From JBKPCD01 sp046727175 (GTDB taxonomy: Bacteria > Acidobacteriota > Vicinamibacteria > Vicinamibacterales > 2-12-FULL-66-21), in assembly GCA_046727175.1 (NCBI GenBank), contig JBKPCD010000132.1, forward strand, positions 1-64,000: a DNA stretch of 64,000 bases, in the 5' to 3' direction. Shown here in pieces: positions 25,955 through 33,887 of the stretch. Under the pieces are notes generated by a model. It did not search any database. It was not told the origin of the DNA and saw nothing but the letters and a program-made list of their open reading frames with translations. How positions within the stretch are numbered: position 1 is the first letter of the stretch; each line of letters starts with the position of its first letter. A program made the position numbers and the translations under genes.

Positions 25955-26806
25955 TTGAAGGTCAAGGCGCCTGCCGAGAAGAACTTCCGACGCGCGCGGG
26001 CGAAGCCCGGTCGGCGCAAGGGTCGCCGGCTGCGGCTCACATGGCATGCCGCGCGGCGCGTGCTGGCGCTCGTCCTCGTCGTCTACGCCTCGTATCGAGC
26101 CGTGGATCTCGTGGTCAGCGCGTCACCGCTTCAGGTGAATCGGATCGTCGTCAAGGGCAACGTCAAGCTCTCGAGCGGAGAAGTAGAGACGCTCGTCCAC
26201 GACCTGTACGGCACCAGCATCCTGACGGCCGATCTCGACGTGTGCCGCAAGAGACTTCTGCAATCGCCGTGGGTCGCGGACGTGGCACTGCGAAGGGTCC
26301 TGCCGTCGACGATCGAGATTCTCGTCTCGGAACGGCGGCCGATGGGAATCAGCCGCCTGAACGGCCAACTCTTCTTGATCGATCGCAGCGGCAGCATCAT
26401 CGATGAGTTCGGGCCGCAGTACCGCGAATTCGACCTGCCAGTCGTCGATGGCCTGATTGGTCCGCCGCGCGACGGTCACGCGGCCATCGACGAGACTCGC
26501 GCAGAGCTCGCCGCGAACCTTCTCGATTCGCTCGCACCGCGAAAGGATCTCGCGAGACGCGTGTCGCAGATCGATGTCTCGGATCCTCACGACGCGGTGG
26601 TGCTGCTCGACGACGATCAGGCGCTGCTGCACCTTGGAGACGACAAATTCCTGGGCCGCCTCAGGTCGTATCTCGAGGTTGCTTCGACGCTGGGCAAGCG
26701 CGTACCGGACATCGATTACGTGGATCTGCGTTTCGAGGATCGCGTTTACGTGCGGCCGCGCGGGCCCGGCAAGCCGGTGTCCGCCTCGAAGAAGACGGGG
26801 CCTTAA
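25955..26806 (+). CDS. ftsQ: Cell division protein FtsQ/DivIB
   Basis: A 283-residue bitopic membrane protein. A basic cytoplasmic tail (residues 1-30) precedes one membrane segment (VLALVLVVYASYRAVDLVV) and a POTRA domain from about residue 55 (LQVNRIVVKGNVKLSSGEVE) with SPWVADVALRRVLPSTIEI. The FtsQ beta domain follows. It recruits FtsL and FtsB to the divisome. The start is a TTG at 25955 with GAGGG upstream, the only reasonable start after the murC stop. It ends ten bases before ftsA. Confidence 0.92.
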   Translation: MKVKAPAEKNFRRARAKPGRRKGRRLRLTWHAARRVLALVLVVYASYRAVDLVVSASPLQVNRIVVKGNVKLSSGEVETLVHDLYGTSILTADLDVCRKRLLQSPWVADVALRRVLPSTIEILVSERRPMGISRLNGQLFLIDRSGSIIDEFGPQYREFDLPVVDGLIGPPRDGHAAIDETRAELAANLLDSLAPRKDLARRVSQIDVSDPHDAVVLLDDDQALLHLGDDKFLGRLRSYLEVASTLGKRVPDIDYVDLRFEDRVYVRPRGPGKPVSASKKTGP

Positions 26807-26815
26807 GGGGGAACG

Positions 26816-28054
26816 GTGGCACGCAAGGAACGCTACATCGTGGGCCTGGACGTCGGCACGTCAAAGGTCACCGCCATCGTTGGCGAGATGCTGGACGACG
26901 GAGGCCTCGATATCATCGGCATCGGCCTCGCGGACTCTCGCGGCATTCGTCGCGGTGTCGTCGTCAACCTGGAAGCCGCGGTGGAGTCGATCAATCGGGC
27001 CATCGAAGAGGCCGAGCTCACCGCGGGCGTCGAGATTGATTCGGTCCACCTCGGCCTTTCCGGCGCGCACGTAAAGGCTTTCAACAGCCGCGGCGTGGTC
27101 GCAGTGGCCGGGAAGAACCGCGAGATCGCGCGCGAGGACGTTCGCCGTGCCATCGATGCCGCTAAGGCGGTCGCCCTACCAAACGGTCGTGAAATCCTGC
27201 ACGTTCTTCCGCAGGACTTCGTGGTCGACGAGCAGAATGGCATCGGCGCTCCAGTCGGAATGACTGGCGCGCGGCTCGAAGTCAACGTTCACATCGTCAC
27301 GGGTAGCACCTCGTCCACGCAGAACATCGTCGCCTGCGTCAATCGTGCGGGTGTCTCCGTCCGCGACACGGTGCTCGAACAGCTTGCGGCGAGCGAAGCG
27401 GTCCTCACCCCGGACGAGAAGGAGCTCGGCGTCGCGATCGTCGACATCGGCGGCGGCACCACTGATTTTGCGATTTTCGAGCGCGGCAGCTTGTGGCACA
27501 CTGGCGTCGTCGCCGTGGGCGGCGATCATTTCACCAATGACATCGCTGTCGGCCTCCGCACTCCGATTCCGGATGCCGAGAAGATCAAGCGGCGCTGCGG
27601 GTGTGCGCTGTCGGCCATGGTCGATGAAGACGAAACGATGGAAGTGGCCAGCGTTGGTGACCGCAAGCCGCGCGTGATGGCGCGGCGCATTCTTTCGGAG
27701 ATCCTCCAGCCACGCGCGGAGGAGATCTTCCACCTGCTCTGGGACGAGATTCGAAGAGCAGGCTTCGAGAAGTCCCTCAATTCCGGCATCGTCCTCACAG
27801 GCGGCGGCTCGATGCTGGAAGGAATGGGAGAGATTGCAGAGCAGATTTTCGACCTGCCGATCCGCCGCGGATCTCCTGTCGGCGTCGGCGGGCTGGCCGA
27901 CCACGTCAACAGCCCGGCCTTTGCGACGGCCGTCGGGCTGGTCAGTTATGCACACCGCAATCAGGCAGCGAGCGATCTCAGGCGGCCGGTGGGTGCCGGC
28001 GCGTTCGGCCGGGTTGCCGGACGACTGCGGATGTTGTTCAAGGAATTCTTCTGA
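26816..28054 (+). CDS. ftsA: Cell division protein FtsA
   Basis: A 412-residue actin-like ATPase that tethers FtsZ to the membrane. Motifs are the phosphate-1 loop IVGLDVGTSKVTAIVGE at residues 8-24, the SHS2-type 1C domain SVHLGLSGAHVKAFNSRGVV, phosphate-2 IVDIGGGTTDFAIFERG, and adenosine motif SGIVLTGGGSMLEGM. The C-terminus ends with RVAGRLRMLFKEFF, a likely amphipathic membrane-targeting helix. The GTG start has a good AAGGGGG site six bases upstream. Confidence 0.97.
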   Translation: MARKERYIVGLDVGTSKVTAIVGEMLDDGGLDIIGIGLADSRGIRRGVVVNLEAAVESINRAIEEAELTAGVEIDSVHLGLSGAHVKAFNSRGVVAVAGKNREIAREDVRRAIDAAKAVALPNGREILHVLPQDFVVDEQNGIGAPVGMTGARLEVNVHIVTGSTSSTQNIVACVNRAGVSVRDTVLEQLAASEAVLTPDEKELGVAIVDIGGGTTDFAIFERGSLWHTGVVAVGGDHFTNDIAVGLRTPIPDAEKIKRRCGCALSAMVDEDETMEVASVGDRKPRVMARRILSEILQPRAEEIFHLLWDEIRRAGFEKSLNSGIVLTGGGSMLEGMGEIAEQIFDLPIRRGSPVGVGGLADHVNSPAFATAVGLVSYAHRNQAASDLRRPVGAGAFGRVAGRLRMLFKEFF

Positions 28055-28077
28055 GTTGTGCGACTGGAGGGAGCCTC

Positions 28078-29349
28078 ATGACCGAACTTCGTAACCGAAC
28101 TCAACGGGCCGACGACTTGCCGCTGAGACTGACGCTCGACGTCGAGAGCCGCACGGGCGCTCGTATCAAGGTCATCGGTGTGGGTGGCGGAGGCGGCAAT
28201 GCTGTCAACCGAATGCTAGCCGTGGGGCTGGACGGGGTCGAGTTCATCGTTGCCAACACTGACGTCCAGGCACTCCGGATGAACGCCGCGCCGAACAAGC
28301 TGCAGATCGGCTCGAAGCTGACAAAGGGCCTTGGTGCAGGCGCCGATCCGAATGTCGGGCGTCAGGCTGCGCTCGAAGACACGGACAAGCTGATTGAGGC
28401 CCTGGACGGCGCGGACATGGTGTTCGTCACGACCGGCCTCGGCGGCGGAACGGGGACCGGTGCAGCTCCAGTGATTGCGAGCCTCGCGAGTGAGCTCGGA
28501 GCGCTGACGATTGCCGTTGTCACCAAGCCGTTCAGGTTCGAGGGACGGAAGCGGCAGGTTCAGGCGGAGCAGGGGCTGGTAGAGCTCCGTGAATGCGTCG
28601 ACACCGTCATCACGATCCCGAACGAACGCCTGCTCGCCACGATCGCGCGAAGCACGTCGCTGAACGAGGCGTTCAGCAGCGCAGATGATGTGTTGCGTCA
28701 GGCGATTCAGGGGATTTCGGATTTGATTCTCGTGCCGGGGATGATCAATCTGGATTTCGCCGACGTGAAGACGATCATGGCGGGCATGGGGCTGGCGATC
28801 ATGGGCACCGGCCATTCGGAAGGGGAAGGTCGCGCGATGGCCGCAGCCAATGCGGCAATTTCGAGCCCCCTGCTGGAGGATGCATCAGTCGCTGGCGCTC
28901 GCGGCGTCATCATCAACGTCACGGGAGGGCCGGATCTGTCGCTCATCGAAGTGAGCGAAGCGTCCGCGATCATCCAGGAAGCAGCACACGAGGACGCGAA
29001 CATCATCTTTGGCGCGGTCGTCGATCAGAAGATGGAAGGCAAGGTGAAGATCACGGTGATCGCGACCGGGTTCGAGCGCGGCACGACGGCCTCGAAGCCG
29101 GCACCCGCCGTCGCACCACCGACGCCCGTCGACCTTCACTCCTACGCATCGTGGAAACAGGACACCAGCGAACGCGCCGCCGCGGCTGGTGGCGGTCGCA
29201 TGACCTTCGCGCGACGCTCGCTGCTCGAATTACCGCAGACCCCGCCCAAGTCGAACGGCTCGGAACAGCCCTCGCATGGCGGCGCCGAATTCGAGTCGAT
29301 GTCGCCGCTCGATGTGCCCGCGTTTCTGCGCCGACAGAGCGAAGGGTGA
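28078..29349 (+). CDS. ftsZ: Cell division GTPase FtsZ
   Basis: A 423-residue tubulin-like GTPase forming the division ring. It shows IKVIGVGGGGGNAVNRM, the tubulin signature GGGTGTG at residues 122-128, ITIPNERLL, and ADDVLRQAIQGISDLI. A flexible linker is followed by the C-terminal conserved peptide LDVPAFLRRQ, which binds FtsA and other partners. It is the last gene of the dcw cluster. The next 411 bases are non-coding. Confidence 0.98.
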   Translation: MTELRNRTQRADDLPLRLTLDVESRTGARIKVIGVGGGGGNAVNRMLAVGLDGVEFIVANTDVQALRMNAAPNKLQIGSKLTKGLGAGADPNVGRQAALEDTDKLIEALDGADMVFVTTGLGGGTGTGAAPVIASLASELGALTIAVVTKPFRFEGRKRQVQAEQGLVELRECVDTVITIPNERLLATIARSTSLNEAFSSADDVLRQAIQGISDLILVPGMINLDFADVKTIMAGMGLAIMGTGHSEGEGRAMAAANAAISSPLLEDASVAGARGVIINVTGGPDLSLIEVSEASAIIQEAAHEDANIIFGAVVDQKMEGKVKITVIATGFERGTTASKPAPAVAPPTPVDLHSYASWKQDTSERAAAAGGGRMTFARRSLLELPQTPPKSNGSEQPSHGGAEFESMSPLDVPAFLRRQSEG

Positions 29350-29541
29350 GGTAGCAACGAACGTCGCACTCGTGCCGACTCGTAGCCCGTTCGTCCGGCA
29401 GCTGGTAATGTAGTTCTCGCTCGCTCAGCCGTGTCGACCGGTGCTGGTTGTATCCGCTGCGGGACTGCTGTCTTTGCGTCCGTGCTTTCGATCTTTATCT
29501 TTACCTCTGCCGCTCTCACGGGCGTGGTAGACTGAATATAT

Positions 29542-29709
29542 CCACGGCACGCGCCAACGGCGACGCTTCAGCCGCAACCCGCGCACGATGCCGTGGCCCT
29601 CGGAAGGCGTCCACTCCGGCAACTGCGAGCGGCCGCAGACTTTGGTCGGGGACGCTGCCGAAAGGCGATGCGGTGACGATCGGCCAGATAATGCTCGCCG
29701 GTTGTCGCC
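29542..29709 (+). ncRNA. Candidate structured RNA or leader upstream of the radical SAM gene
   Basis: The spacer 29350-29760 contains no convincing gene. Between 29542 and 29709 three separate folds can be drawn. Fold 1 closes with CCACGGCA (29542-29549) and TGCCGTGG (29589-29596), with inner stems GCGC/GCGC and CGGC/GCCG. Fold 2 pairs 29601-29612 with 29650-29660 around the hairpin CTGCG/CGCAG (29623-29638). Fold 3 is a 13-bp hairpin, 29672-29684 with 29697-29709, that includes three G-U pairs. Those pairs would be C-A mismatches on the other strand, so the RNA would be read on the plus strand. It matches no riboswitch, tmRNA, RNase P or SRP signature I know. Bases 29350-29541 show no feature I can name. 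Confidence 0.5.
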
Positions 29710-29760
29710 ACCCGCTCTCGAAACACACGAGTCGTTGACGGCTCGCGGATCCGACGCTTC

Positions 29761-31509
29761 ATGACGAACTGGGAACAACGAGAGCAGGCGCGTCAGGTCC
29801 TTGCGCGTGAAGTGGGCTACGTACGAAAGCCGCACGGCGGCCGGCTGCGCGTTGCCCTGGCGTTCCCGAACACCTACTTCGTCGGGATGTCGAGCCTCGG
29901 GTTCCAGACGGTCTACCAGCTTTTCAACCAGATAGACAACGTGGTGTGCGAGCGGGTGTTTCTGCCGGGCCGGCAGGAGCTGCAACGCCACCTGACCTCG
30001 GGTGCTCCGCTCCTGACGATCGAGTCGCAGACACCGGCCGCGAACTTCGACGTGCTCGCGTTTTCGGTTTCGTTCGAATGGGACTACACGAACGTCGTGA
30101 GCATGCTGCGTCTCGCGGGCCTGAAACCGAGAGCCGATGCCCGCTCCGCGCGCGATCCGCTCGTCGTTATCGGCGGCGCGGTGACGTTCGTCAATCCTGA
30201 GCCTCTGGCGCCGTTTACGGACGTGATCGCCGCCGGCGAGGGAGAAGTGCTCGTGCCGGAGCTCGTCTCGGCGCTGCGTGAAGCAGCCGATCGGCAGGAA
30301 GTGCTTTCGCGGCTCGCCGCCGCTCGCGGATTCTACGTGCCGTCGTTCTACGACGTCCACTACGAGCCCGAGGGCGCGATTGCGGCGTTCGAACCTCGAG
30401 GCGGGACCGGCGCGCCTTCCGTCGTGACAAAGGCGGCGGTCAAGAACGCGGAGCGACTCGATCCCCCTGCGACCTCGATCTTCACGCCCGACACCGAGTT
30501 CGGGTCGCGCTTCCTCGTCGAAGTCGTGCGCGGCTGCGCCAACCTGTGCCGCTTCTGCTGGGCCGGCTACAACTATCTGCCTGTCCGAGCATTTCCCGCC
30601 GACAAGATTCTCGAGCGCGCCGCGAACGCACGTCAGCACGCCTCGCGTGCCGGCCTCGTGTCGATCGCGCTCTGTGACCATCCCGAGATCGAGCGAATCC
30701 TCGGGGAGCTGCTCGACATGGGGTACTCGATCAGCCCGGCATCGCTCCGGGTCGACGATCTGACCGGACCCATCGTCCGGCTGCTGCACCGCAGCGGAGA
30801 GCGTTCCATAACAATTGCTCCAGAGGCGGGGACCGATCGATTGCGTCGCGTGATCAACAAGACGGTGACGAACGCCGAGATCCTCGAAGCGACGGAACTG
30901 ATCTTCGCGAACGGAATCGAGAACCTGAAGCTGTACTACATGATTGGGCTTCCGACGGAAGCCGACGCGGACATCGTTGGCATTCGCGATCTGACGGTCG
31001 CCATGCGCGACGTGATGATGAAGTACGCCCGTGACCGGGGGCGGCCAGGCCGCATTGTCGGGAGCGTGAATCCGCTGATCCCGAAGCCAGGCACGACCTA
31101 TCAGTGGCTGCCGATGGAGGACCCGGCGGTCACGGATCGGAAAGCGAAGCGGCTCCGGCACGTGCTTGGCGGTATCGACAACGTCTACTTCAACATCAAG
31201 TCCGAGCGACATTCGTACTACCAGGCGCTGCTCTCGCTGGGCGATCGCCGCGTCGCGGTCGCCATCGAGGCGGCAGAGCGGAATGGCGGCAACTGGCGCG
31301 CCGCGGTTGCCGAGACGGGACTCGATGCGGGCTTCTACATCTTTCGCGACCGCTCGAATGACGACGTCCTGCCATGGGACATCATCGACGGCGGGATGAA
31401 GAAGACGTTCTTCCAGAGCGAACTGCACAAGTCGTTCAGCGAAGAATGGACGCTGCCTCCGAAACGACAGAAAGAGAATCTCAAGTTCCTGCCGGTGTTG
31501 TCCGGCTGA
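29761..31509 (+). CDS. Radical SAM protein with N-terminal B12-binding-like domain (TIGR03960-like)
   Basis: A 582-residue protein. The N-terminal half (about residues 25-200) resembles a cobalamin-binding Rossmann domain: VALAFPNTYFVGMSSLG, then PLLTIESQTPAANFDVLAFSV and VVIGGAVTFVNPEPL. The radical SAM core starts near residue 255 with EVVRGCANLCRFCWAGYNY, where C259, C263 and C266 form the CX3CX2C iron-sulfur site. TIAPEAGTDRLRRVINK and LYYMIGLPTEADADI follow. Relatives are often annotated only as radical SAM family uncharacterised proteins, and many lie near rne/rng or ribosomal genes. Reaction and substrate are unknown. A structured RNA candidate precedes it by 51 bases, and a perfect palindrome spans its stop codon. 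Confidence 0.85.
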   Translation: MTNWEQREQARQVLAREVGYVRKPHGGRLRVALAFPNTYFVGMSSLGFQTVYQLFNQIDNVVCERVFLPGRQELQRHLTSGAPLLTIESQTPAANFDVLAFSVSFEWDYTNVVSMLRLAGLKPRADARSARDPLVVIGGAVTFVNPEPLAPFTDVIAAGEGEVLVPELVSALREAADRQEVLSRLAAARGFYVPSFYDVHYEPEGAIAAFEPRGGTGAPSVVTKAAVKNAERLDPPATSIFTPDTEFGSRFLVEVVRGCANLCRFCWAGYNYLPVRAFPADKILERAANARQHASRAGLVSIALCDHPEIERILGELLDMGYSISPASLRVDDLTGPIVRLLHRSGERSITIAPEAGTDRLRRVINKTVTNAEILEATELIFANGIENLKLYYMIGLPTEADADIVGIRDLTVAMRDVMMKYARDRGRPGRIVGSVNPLIPKPGTTYQWLPMEDPAVTDRKAKRLRHVLGGIDNVYFNIKSERHSYYQALLSLGDRRVAVAIEAAERNGGNWRAAVAETGLDAGFYIFRDRSNDDVLPWDIIDGGMKKTFFQSELHKSFSEEWTLPPKRQKENLKFLPVLSG

Positions 31510-31522
31510 AGCCGGACAACAC
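31495..31522. repeat. Perfect 13-bp palindrome spanning the radical SAM stop codon
   Basis: GTGTTGTCCGGCT (31495-31507) and AGCCGGACAACAC (31510-31522) are exact reverse complements with a two-base loop. The TGA stop is 31507-31509, at the tip. It encodes the last residues VLSG. No T run follows on either strand within 15 bases, so it is not a classical intrinsic terminator. It separates two convergent genes. Confidence 0.85.
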
Positions 31523-31544
31523 GAGTCCGGGTGAAGCTGGCCGT

Positions 31545-31850
31545 CTATACGTTTGCTTGTACCTGCAGGCTGCTCTCGTAGGCCTGCAGGATCAGATCGC
31601 GTACGCGATCCTGAGCGGTGGCGTCGGTCAACGGGCGAAGGAGCGCGAAACTCCGACGCTCGCCATTCACCGAGAACTGACGCGCCGGGAACGTGACATT
31701 CCTGCCGTCGCCGGTCTTGGTTTTCCGCTCCCAGATCGCGAAGCCAATCAACTTCAAACCCTCGAGCGGCCCCGAGGAGAAGTGCAATTCCGCGTCAGCG
31801 AGCTTTCCTGGTGGATTCCCCTTTTCGTACGGCACGATCTTGACGGTCAT
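31545..31850 (-). CDS. Small protein, possibly SpoVG-like
   Basis: A 101-residue protein starting MTVKIVPYEKGNPPGKLADA. A GGGAG ribosome-binding site lies eight bases ahead of the ATG at 31850, which argues for a real gene and against longer starts. The middle reads GLKLIGFAIWERK and NVTFPARQFSVNGERRSFAL, ending in a helix-like TAQDRVRDLILQAYESSL. The order (strand, strand, PAR-type motif, charged C-terminal helix) resembles SpoVG, an RNA/DNA-binding regulator of about 95 residues with MPSKR in the equivalent place. The similarity is weak and inferred by eye. The gene faces the radical SAM gene and lies downstream of acpS on the same strand. Confidence 0.55.
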   Translation of the reverse strand: MTVKIVPYEKGNPPGKLADAELHFSSGPLEGLKLIGFAIWERKTKTGDGRNVTFPARQFSVNGERRSFALLRPLTDATAQDRVRDLILQAYESSLQVQANV

Positions 31851-32121
31851 TGTTCGCTCCCTTTTGCCTCTGAACGGCGAGGGCGGCAAGCGCTGTTGCG
31901 ATTGAGGACAGGCAAGGCGCGCGCCGCCCGCCGCGTCTCGATCGCTGCGGGCGGAAACATCTGAGGAGACGCGCCTTTTGCGCGACCCGAGCCGCGCCGC
32001 CGATGGCGTGCATTTGTCCACCCGCACAGCAAGCAAACTGGCGTTGCGCGGAACGGGCGAGAGGTCGTCCGGTGCCGCCCCAGGAACGAGCCAACGCGTG
32101 TTGCGGATGTGATTCCGGAGG

Positions 32122-32502
32122 TTACTCGCCGAAGAGCAGCACCTGTGCGATCGCCAGGGCTTCGGAATGCGTGATCGTGACGAGCGAATTGCGGACCCGC
32201 AGCCGTAACGCATGGCGCGCGGCAGCGCCGTGGAGCTGCAGGCGCGGAGGACCGCCGTGGCGGACGACCTCGACGTCCTTCCAGAGCACTCCGTGCGCGT
32301 GACCGGTCCCGAGCGCCTTCATGGCCGCTTCTTTCGCGGCGAAGCGGCCGGCGAGGTGCGGCACCGGATCCCGCCGACGCGTACAATAGGCAATCTCCTC
32401 GTCCGTGAACACACGACGCAGGAAGCGGTCGCCGTACCGTTTCAGCGCTTCAGCGACTCGCGGAATGTCCGTGGCGTCCAACCCGAGACCAACGATTGAC
32501 AT
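32122..32502 (-). CDS. acpS: Holo-[acyl-carrier-protein] synthase
   Basis: A 126-residue phosphopantetheinyl transferase that converts apo-ACP to holo-ACP for fatty-acid synthesis. Signatures are the N-terminal IVGLGLDATDIPRV with the metal-binding aspartate, RVFTDEEIAYC, and HLAGRFAAKEAAMKALGTG with the catalytic Glu and Lys. VTITHSEALAIAQVLL is near the end. The chosen ATG at 32500-32502 overlaps the divergent pgeF ATG (32501-32503) in a shared CATG. The 271 bases downstream (31851-32121) hold no gene that I can support. Confidence 0.93.
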   Translation of the reverse strand: MSIVGLGLDATDIPRVAEALKRYGDRFLRRVFTDEEIAYCTRRRDPVPHLAGRFAAKEAAMKALGTGHAHGVLWKDVEVVRHGGPPRLQLHGAAARHALRLRVRNSLVTITHSEALAIAQVLLFGE

Positions 32503-33280
32503 GCCCACCACGCCTCAGCCTAATCGTGCGTTCGCATGGACGCAAGCGCCCTGGGGACCGGTGCTGCAGTGCAGCCTGCTTGGCGAGGTCGCCGTTCATC
32601 TCTTCACCATCGGGAATCTCGATTTGCGCAACGAGCGGCGAGAGTGGAGCGACCTCGCGCACGCGATGGGCGTCGACGAAAGACGCCTTCGACTGATTCG
32701 ACAGGTGCACGGGGCTGCCGTGGCGGTCGTCCGGCGAGGATCCGCTCACGCCTGGAATCCACCTGAAGCGGACGTCATCGTCAGCGACGATCCGGCGGCT
32801 GCGATCGCGGTTCGCGTCGCCGACTGTGCCCCGATTCTCCTTGCCGATCGGCGCGTGGCGGTAGTTGGAGCGGTGCACGCCGGTTGGCGCGGCACGTTGA
32901 GACGCGCCGCCCAGGCCGGCGTCGCGGCGTTGCAGAAGGAGTTCGGTTCCGATCCGAAGCACCTTGTCGCGGCGATTGGCCCGTGCCTGGGCCCCTGTTG
33001 CGGCGAAGTTGGCGAAGAAGTGCTGACGGCCTTTCGTGACGCAGGTCACAGTCCGGACGATCTGAATCGATGGTTCCGGCCAGGTTCGTCAGGCCGTTCT
33101 TTTCTGGATCTGTGGACGGCAAACCGCGATCAGCTGCTGAATGCCGGTGTCCCGGGCGATCAGGTGTTCACGGCGGAGTTGTGCACACAGTCGCACACGC
33201 CGTTGCTGCATTCGTACAGGGTGGCAAGAGAAAAGGCCGGCAGGATGGTCGGGGTGATACGACCGCGCGTAGCCCGGTAA
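32501..33280 (+). CDS. pgeF: PgeF/YfiH family (laccase-domain) purine nucleoside or peptidoglycan-editing enzyme
   Basis: A 259-residue Cu-oxidase_4 (DUF152) protein. The conserved zinc-site residues are visible as H70 in IRQVHGAAV, C109 in VADCAPILLAD and H126 in VHAGWRGT. GPCLGPCCGEVGEEVL follows, with its characteristic cysteines. Family members act as purine nucleoside phosphorylase/adenosine deaminase (LACC1, YlmD) and in E. coli as a peptidoglycan-editing enzyme. The ATG at 32501 overlaps the divergent acpS start. No clear ribosome-binding site is visible, and a later start is possible. Confidence 0.9.
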   Translation: MPTTPQPNRAFAWTQAPWGPVLQCSLLGEVAVHLFTIGNLDLRNERREWSDLAHAMGVDERRLRLIRQVHGAAVAVVRRGSAHAWNPPEADVIVSDDPAAAIAVRVADCAPILLADRRVAVVGAVHAGWRGTLRRAAQAGVAALQKEFGSDPKHLVAAIGPCLGPCCGEVGEEVLTAFRDAGHSPDDLNRWFRPGSSGRSFLDLWTANRDQLLNAGVPGDQVFTAELCTQSHTPLLHSYRVAREKAGRMVGVIRPRVAR

Positions 33281-33339
33281 CCCGCGCAGCTTCTCCCGTC
33301 CTTGTCTCCTGTTGATTATCGCTGCCGGTCAGGTCCCTT

Positions 33340-33789
33340 TCAGGCGCTCGGTTTTGGGTTCTGCTCGCTGGTCTTTCCTGCCGCAATCATCGCCTCTGAT
33401 TCATCCATTCCGAGGTTCGACAAACGGTCGGCTTCCTTGTTCATCTCACGCCGCACGTGCTCGAAGGTGACGTCGTCGAGCTCCATCACGAGAAGGCGGG
33501 CTCGGACGTACAACGGCCGCAGGCCTGGATGCTTGACCTTGTACTCGCCGCGCATCTGTCGGACGAGCAGCTCTGAATCGGCTCGAATCCGCACTTTCCG
33601 GTAACCGTGTTCGACCGCCCAGCGCAGCGCAGCGAGGAGGGCGTTGTACTCCGCGGCGTTGTTCGTCGCGATTCCAATCCCGCCATGCAGCTCCTCGAGC
33701 AGATTGCCGTTCTCATCCTCGATCCGGATGCCGTAGCCGGCCGGACCGGGATTACCGCGCGCGCCGCCGTCGATGTACGCGGTGATCAT
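33340..33789 (-). CDS. rnhA: Ribonuclease HI
   Basis: A 149-residue RNase H-fold nuclease degrading the RNA strand of RNA-DNA hybrids. The catalytic carboxylates are D7 (AYIDGGARGNPGPAGYG), E47 (NNAAEYNALLAAL), D71 (RADSELLVRQMRG) and D121 (NKEADRLSN). Length fits the stand-alone bacterial and archaeal type that begins directly with the first strand. It is convergent with pgeF across 59 bases, and a short word array lies just upstream of its start. Confidence 0.93.
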   Translation of the reverse strand: MITAYIDGGARGNPGPAGYGIRIEDENGNLLEELHGGIGIATNNAAEYNALLAALRWAVEHGYRKVRIRADSELLVRQMRGEYKVKHPGLRPLYVRARLLVMELDDVTFEHVRREMNKEADRLSNLGMDESEAMIAAGKTSEQNPKPSA

Positions 33790-33792
33790 GGC

Positions 33793-33845
33793 GTGCCTGC
33801 ATGCCCGGTGCTTCGTGCCAAGTGCCTGGTGCCTGTGCCTGGTGC
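33793..33845. repeat. TGCCTGGTGC word array upstream of rnhA
   Basis: Degenerate repeats of GTGCC, CTGGTGC and GTGCCTG fill 33793-33845, immediately ahead of the rnhA start on the minus strand. Read on that strand the words are GGCACCAGGCAC-like. No opposing reverse-complement arm is present, so this is a one-sided array. Confidence 0.6.
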
Positions 33846-33887
33846 AAAGGTGGTCTTCGCGGTGCCGCGTCGTTCTCAGCAGAGCGG

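Noticed and set aside
29448..29738. A 96-codon plus-strand frame in the ftsZ-radical SAM spacer
   Set aside because: It runs through the structured RNA stems, lacks a ribosome-binding site and shows no domain.
29350..29760. RNase P, tmRNA, SRP RNA, cobalamin or other known riboswitch after ftsZ
   Set aside because: None of the conserved core sequences of these RNAs is present. The region is listed only as an unassigned structured candidate.
29425..31428. A 667-codon minus-strand open frame
   Set aside because: It is antisense to the radical SAM gene, which has clear motifs. The antisense product has an atypical Arg/Asp/His composition and no family features.
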